Shown here one piece after another: positions 39,856-43,128 of a stretch of 43,128 nt of DNA (position 1 is the first letter of the stretch; the number at the start of each line of letters is the position of its first letter). The DNA is taken from positions 1-43,128 of IMG/VR virus record IMGVR_UViG_3300047994_000120; one strand, written 5' to 3'. The notes beneath the pieces were generated by a model, which did not search any database, was not told the origin of the DNA, and worked only from the letters and a program-made list of their open reading frames with translations. Made by a program: the position numbers and the translations under genes. This DNA comes from a virus.

Positions 39856-40614
39856 GTGCTCAAGCGCATACTGATCGCCGTCTCGCTCTCCGTTGCTTTG
39901 CTCGCCGCCGCACCCACGCCCGCCGTTTCCCAAACAAGCAGCAACGTGCCCATCGTGACTTTCCGTGGAACTTACGCTGGCTCGACCGTCTATGGCCAGG
40001 GCGTCATGGTCCTCTATCTGGGGTCGAGTTACATTAGCCTTTCCTCTTCGAACCAGGGCAATGCACCATCGACTAGCCCTACGTTCTGGCAGCTCATCAC
40101 GAGCGCAGCCAGCACAGCCACGCCAGCGGGAAATAACTACTCCCTGCAATTCAATAACGGGGGGGTTCTCGCCGGATCAACGTTCCTCGGCATCCCCGTT
40201 GTGAGCAACCTCGGCCCGCCTCGCACCGCGAATTACCAGGATATTGTCGGCTTCTTCGGCGGCGGGGCATGTTCAGGGCTGCTGTCCTCGAACGGGAGCT
40301 GCGTCAGTGCCGGAGCGACGATCGTGCCCTATAGCTGCAGCGGCGCACTCGCTCTCACGCTCACGCCAGGCGACTCCATCTTCGTCATCACTGCCACCGC
40401 GAACTGCTCCATCACCCTTGCGACCTCAGCCGTTACCAGCATCGCTCAGCGAGGCACTGTCATCATCCAGCCTGGCGGATTCACGGTGACAGTCCCCAAT
40501 TCGAGCAGCTCCCTCGCTTGGTATAGCGGAACGCCTCCGCCCATCAGCACCTCCGCCACCACGATCTTCGATCTCCTCTTCACCGGCAGCGCGCCCACTT
40601 ACGGAAGGTACTAG
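39856..40614 (+). CDS. Exported fibre-like protein with carbohydrate-binding-like domain
   Basis: A 252-residue protein starting at GTG (AAAGGA upstream). Sec signal MLKRILIAVSLSVALLAAAP… AVS, cut before Gln. Residues ~33-84 follow the chitin-binding (CBM5/12-like) pattern: TFRGTYAGSTVYGQGVMVLY, SSYISL, then FWQLI. Residues ~95-112 (GNNYSLQFNNGGVLAGS) match the 'QFNnGG.l.Gs' element common in phage tail fibres. The C-terminal part is a small beta domain. The fusion of a fibre module with a Sec signal is unusual. Confidence 0.7.
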   Translation: MLKRILIAVSLSVALLAAAPTPAVSQTSSNVPIVTFRGTYAGSTVYGQGVMVLYLGSSYISLSSSNQGNAPSTSPTFWQLITSAASTATPAGNNYSLQFNNGGVLAGSTFLGIPVVSNLGPPRTANYQDIVGFFGGGACSGLLSSNGSCVSAGATIVPYSCSGALALTLTPGDSIFVITATANCSITLATSAVTSIAQRGTVIIQPGGFTVTVPNSSSSLAWYSGTPPPISTSATTIFDLLFTGSAPTYGRY

Positions 40615-40673
40615 AACAAGTCTTCAGAGTTTTAGCCCGACCAAGCAAATCACCACATTTTCAGGAGCGCATA

Positions 40674-42455
40674 ATGCGTAAGTTTCTTATCTTCACCCTG
40701 GCTGTATTCTTCGCAGCATCGATTCCTGCGTCCGCTCAGACGGTCGCTACGGACAGCCTTGCAGGTACGGCAGGGACCACACTCGAAGCGCATACATCAG
40801 GGGGCGTCACATGGGTTCGCGCGGCGGCAAGCACCGACGAGTTGGTAATTCGCGCAGGCGGAGGGGTGCGTCAGACGGCTACAAACGGAGCTACATCCTA
40901 TGCCGCCACCTCTCCCGCAACCGCAACGGCGGACTATTACGTTACCGGCACTTTCTTGCCTCAGACTGCAGCCGCAAACAACGTCGGAGTTGGAGTACGC
41001 GTTCAGTCGAATGATGCTGATGGTTATTACGCAATCTATCAGACAGCGGCGTCTTCGCTAGGCCTCTTCAGGGTCTCGGGAAATGGTGCCACATTCACCC
41101 CTCTTGGCTCCTACACCTTCACGGAAACAGTAGGCTCTTCGATAACAATTTCGGTCGGAGCCGTTGGTACCGCGCTGACCGTCCAGTTGAATGGCAGCAC
41201 GGTTATTAGCGGTGTCAGCGACAGCACATATGCCACCGGCATTCCGGGTGTGAATATGTACTCGTCGGGTGACACCGACTCGACTGGCTGGGCTATGACC
41301 AGCTTCAGTTACACCAACGGTGCATTGCCCAACAGCGGAGGCGGTTCGTTCACACTGTCCGCAGCAGCAAACGACAGCAGTTTTCTCTATTCTCCCTGGA
41401 ATTGGGCTCAGGGAACTTATACCAGCGGCACCTACGCGGGCAAGACATATGCGGCAGCGGTGAACCCAGGCGCGTATATCCGCCAGCAGTACCAGTTCGG
41501 CACTTCCGCAGTGTTGCACTTTGATGTGACAAACCTCGGCAGCTTCAATGCGGCCGACATTCCGCACATAGCTGTTCGTGTCGACAATGGGCCATTCGTC
41601 AAGTACTCCGCCGCCACATCCGTTGACATCAGCTCGCAGTTGAATTCCAACACCTCCACCGGCCAGAACCATCTGATCGAGATCCTGTTCAACAGCGTGC
41701 AAGAAGCAACCGGGGGGCAGGAGCGATTCAACGTAGTCTCCGGAACAGGTGTCGTTGCCCCTGTCGCGTCACTGATTTTTCTCGGAACCACCTACAACAG
41801 TGGAGCTACGTGGTCCGCTCCTCCACGTCGAAAATATAACGTCCTTCTCGATGGGGACTCGATCACAGAGGGCGCAGATGCACAGGGAAATAGCACCTCC
41901 GGAAACAGCTACCCAGGCACGAACAATGATGCTTCGGCTGGGTGGGCCTTCAACTTGGCGCAAGCCTGCGATGCGGAAGTCGGCGTTGTAGGATTCTCCG
42001 GCCAGGCCGTCGCGAACACTCTCTATTACGTCCATAACGCGCTCTACACTTACGCCTCGGTCTATCAAGGGGTACCGAGGAACTTCGCCTCGCCAACACC
42101 CGATGCAGTTGGCCTCGACTGGGGAACGAACGATGGCGCTTCCGCGCAGTCGGACTTCGTGGCTGGGATTCAGACGATCCATTCCACGATCGCCACTGCA
42201 GCTCCGCATGCCAAGTTCTTCATGTGGGAGGACTATCGCGCACAGCAAACCCCAGGCGAGGTTGCTGCCATGTCTGCAATCGGGGGCAAGCTCATCACCG
42301 GCTTACTCGACGGCGGATTTATGACCAACGGTATCGCCGATAGCTATGACGGCAATCACCCGACCGCTACCACCCACGCGACCAAGATGCTCCCAGTTAT
42401 TTCGAGCGCTGTTTGCGGTCTTCTTTCCGGCTCTCGCACCCCGACATATTTCTAA
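40674..42455 (+). CDS. Exported SGNH/GDSL esterase with N-terminal beta-sandwich
   Basis: A 593-residue protein; ATG with AGGAG six bases upstream. Signal peptide MRKFLIFTLAVFFAASIPAS, cut before Gln. Residues 30-220 resemble a concanavalin/LamG-like jelly roll. Residues ~225-385 form a second beta domain like the N-terminal domain of CE2 esterases. The SGNH domain follows: block I LLDGDSITEG (Ser396), block III-like WGTNDG and block V DGNHPT (Asp559, His562). It probably removes acetyl or acyl groups from a surface or environmental polysaccharide. In a virion such enzymes help penetrate capsule; with a Sec signal it is more likely secreted by the cell. Confidence 0.85.
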   Translation: MRKFLIFTLAVFFAASIPASAQTVATDSLAGTAGTTLEAHTSGGVTWVRAAASTDELVIRAGGGVRQTATNGATSYAATSPATATADYYVTGTFLPQTAAANNVGVGVRVQSNDADGYYAIYQTAASSLGLFRVSGNGATFTPLGSYTFTETVGSSITISVGAVGTALTVQLNGSTVISGVSDSTYATGIPGVNMYSSGDTDSTGWAMTSFSYTNGALPNSGGGSFTLSAAANDSSFLYSPWNWAQGTYTSGTYAGKTYAAAVNPGAYIRQQYQFGTSAVLHFDVTNLGSFNAADIPHIAVRVDNGPFVKYSAATSVDISSQLNSNTSTGQNHLIEILFNSVQEATGGQERFNVVSGTGVVAPVASLIFLGTTYNSGATWSAPPRRKYNVLLDGDSITEGADAQGNSTSGNSYPGTNNDASAGWAFNLAQACDAEVGVVGFSGQAVANTLYYVHNALYTYASVYQGVPRNFASPTPDAVGLDWGTNDGASAQSDFVAGIQTIHSTIATAAPHAKFFMWEDYRAQQTPGEVAAMSAIGGKLITGLLDGGFMTNGIADSYDGNHPTATTHATKMLPVISSAVCGLLSGSRTPTYF

Positions 42456-42463
42456 GGAGAACC

Positions 42464-42748
42464 ATGCACGTCATCCTTCTTTTTGCAGCTTTCGCAACAG
42501 CCAAAACAAGCCTTCCGTCGACCGAGATTCGCCCCTGTAAAGTCGTCATGCCGCGGCCGAATCCGCTGTCGCCTCCACCCGCCCTCATCATCTACCGGGA
42601 CGGCACCTTTATCCGCGTCCAGAACGCCCTCGCGCCCGAGGTCGAAGCCATCGTGGACTGCTCCTCCGCCGACGCCTACCCGAACAAAAACCGCCCCGCG
42701 ACCCGACTCATCCCCGGCCGCACCCCAAAAACCTCTTCCACCCCCTAA
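42464..42748 (+). CDS. Small exported hypothetical protein
   Basis: A 94-residue protein with AAGGAGA four bases before the ATG, eight bases after the esterase stop. A short signal-like N-terminus (MHVILLFAAFATA) is followed by a Pro/Arg-rich segment, a small beta hairpin (ALIIYRDGTFIRVQN) and a Pro/Ser tail. Two cysteines could form a disulfide. Co-transcription with the esterase suggests a partner or surface role. Family not recognised. Confidence 0.55.
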   Translation: MHVILLFAAFATAKTSLPSTEIRPCKVVMPRPNPLSPPPALIIYRDGTFIRVQNALAPEVEAIVDCSSADAYPNKNRPATRLIPGRTPKTSSTP

Positions 42749-43128
42749 AACCGCCCGCCGCCGCCCACTTTACCCGGACTGCCGCCGGGCCTCAAACCCG
42801 CACCAGTGTTGGGTTTCACGCTCTTTGACAACCAGAGAAACGACCTGTCACTTTCGCCGGGTAAAGACTTTACGTGGATTCCGTCTCCGTCGTCGTCGAG
42901 TTTCGGGGAAAACTGCCACCTCTCCCATGTAAACTTTACCCGGATCGGTGCCAAATATCTCTGCCGCCTCCCACATCCATAACCGCCCGCCGACCTGCCC
43001 TAAACCCACGCCAATCCCGCTATTTCCGACCATTGCCGCTCATATCCCGCTAGTGACACTGATCTTTGTTACTCACACTCCCGTTTGAGCTACTTACACC
43101 CTCGCAGTCGCTACAATTAAATCAGCCC
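42749..43128. other. Non-coding right end and flank
   Basis: No convincing gene; short frames here have no ribosome site or family pattern. It holds the repeat group described separately, the GGTGCCAAATATCT site (42947-42960) and CCACA (42971-42975), which inverts the left TGTGG and could mark the right terminus. Sequence after 42975 is probably host DNA. No 5-bp duplication links 123-127 and 42976-42980, so the terminus is unproven. Confidence 0.4.
42767..42944. repeat. ACTTTACCCGGA repeats at the right end
   Basis: Exact 12-bp copies lie at 42767-42778 and 42933-42944. A 10-bp inverted copy (CCGGGTAAAG) lies at 42857-42866 and is followed directly by a 10/12 direct copy (42867-42878). The last exact copy is two bases from the GGTGCCAAATA site. 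None was seen at the left end. They may be accessory transposase or host-factor sites, or a host repeat. Confidence 0.6.

Noticed and set aside
43085-43117. Possible promoter TTGAGC…TACAAT at the far right
   Set aside because: The spacer is 21 bases and no gene follows within the window.
1-43128. CRISPR arrays, tRNA genes, rRNA genes and separate insertion sequences
   Set aside because: None was found by reading both strands; the only transposase is the phage MuA-like one.

Overview
The window holds what looks like one almost complete transposable (Mu-like) siphophage genome integrated in a G+C-rich bacterial chromosome. The diagnostic genes are a DDE transposase of the MuA type with a MuB-type AAA+ partner, a Mu gp27/gp28/gp29/F packaging and portal block, a LexA-like (S24) repressor, and a long-tail module (tube, chaperones, 1214-residue tape measure, tail tip) with no sheath gene. 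No tRNA, rRNA, CRISPR array or separate insertion sequence was seen. The secreted proteins have Sec signals that often end just before Gln (…SAIA-Q, …AVS-Q, …SA-Q), a habit I associate with Acidobacteriota (Terriglobia). The host assignment is therefore a low-confidence inference.

Layout. (1) Positions 1-196: flank plus a left-end repeat cluster (two 18-bp direct repeats and a 25-bp palindrome). (2) 197-23914, minus strand: the late operon. Read in the direction of transcription it runs lysis genes (endolysin, FlbD-like protein, exported protein, small Zn proteins, two membrane proteins), wHTH protein, gp27, TerL, portal, F, ChaB-like protein, a protease/capsid fusion, decoration-like protein, head-tail connectors, tail tube, chaperones, tape measure and tail tip. 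(3) 23915-24188: a non-coding control segment with a terminator and an 11-bp-stem inverted repeat. (4) 24189-26566, minus strand: a lysogeny operon of repressor, Zn-finger/GRAM-like protein and adenine methylase. (5) 26567-26614: a short divergent control region with a near-perfect sigma70 promoter for the early operon, overlapped by a dyad operator. (6) 26615-38935, plus strand: the early operon, with two small paralogous HTH proteins, a pre-transposase regulator, MuA, MuB, and then about 17 mostly small genes, many cysteine-rich. It includes a membrane-anchored HNH nuclease, a GemA-like protein and a terminal MerR/excisionase-type HTH protein. (7) 38951-42748, plus strand: four consecutive genes for proteins with Sec signal peptides, two carrying phage-fibre motifs and one an SGNH esterase. 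(8) 42749-43128: a non-coding right end with ACTTTACCCGGA repeats and a GGTGCCAAATA site matching the left-end repeats in inverted orientation.

How it fits together. The repressor should hold the early promoter shut. On induction the transposase and MuB drive replication by transposition, and an early HTH product (candidate 38624-38935) could switch on the leftward late operon. The layout differs from Mu: the control region and transposase sit near 26-30 kb and the two arms are transcribed outward, whereas Mu has the repressor and transposase near its left end and transcribes late genes in the same direction as early genes.

The points most worth a second look are the exported fibre/esterase cassette, the protease-capsid fusion with its own internal ribosome site, the membrane-tethered nuclease, the overprinted zinc-finger gene at 37665-37928, and the lysogeny operon with the GRAM-like protein and methylase.
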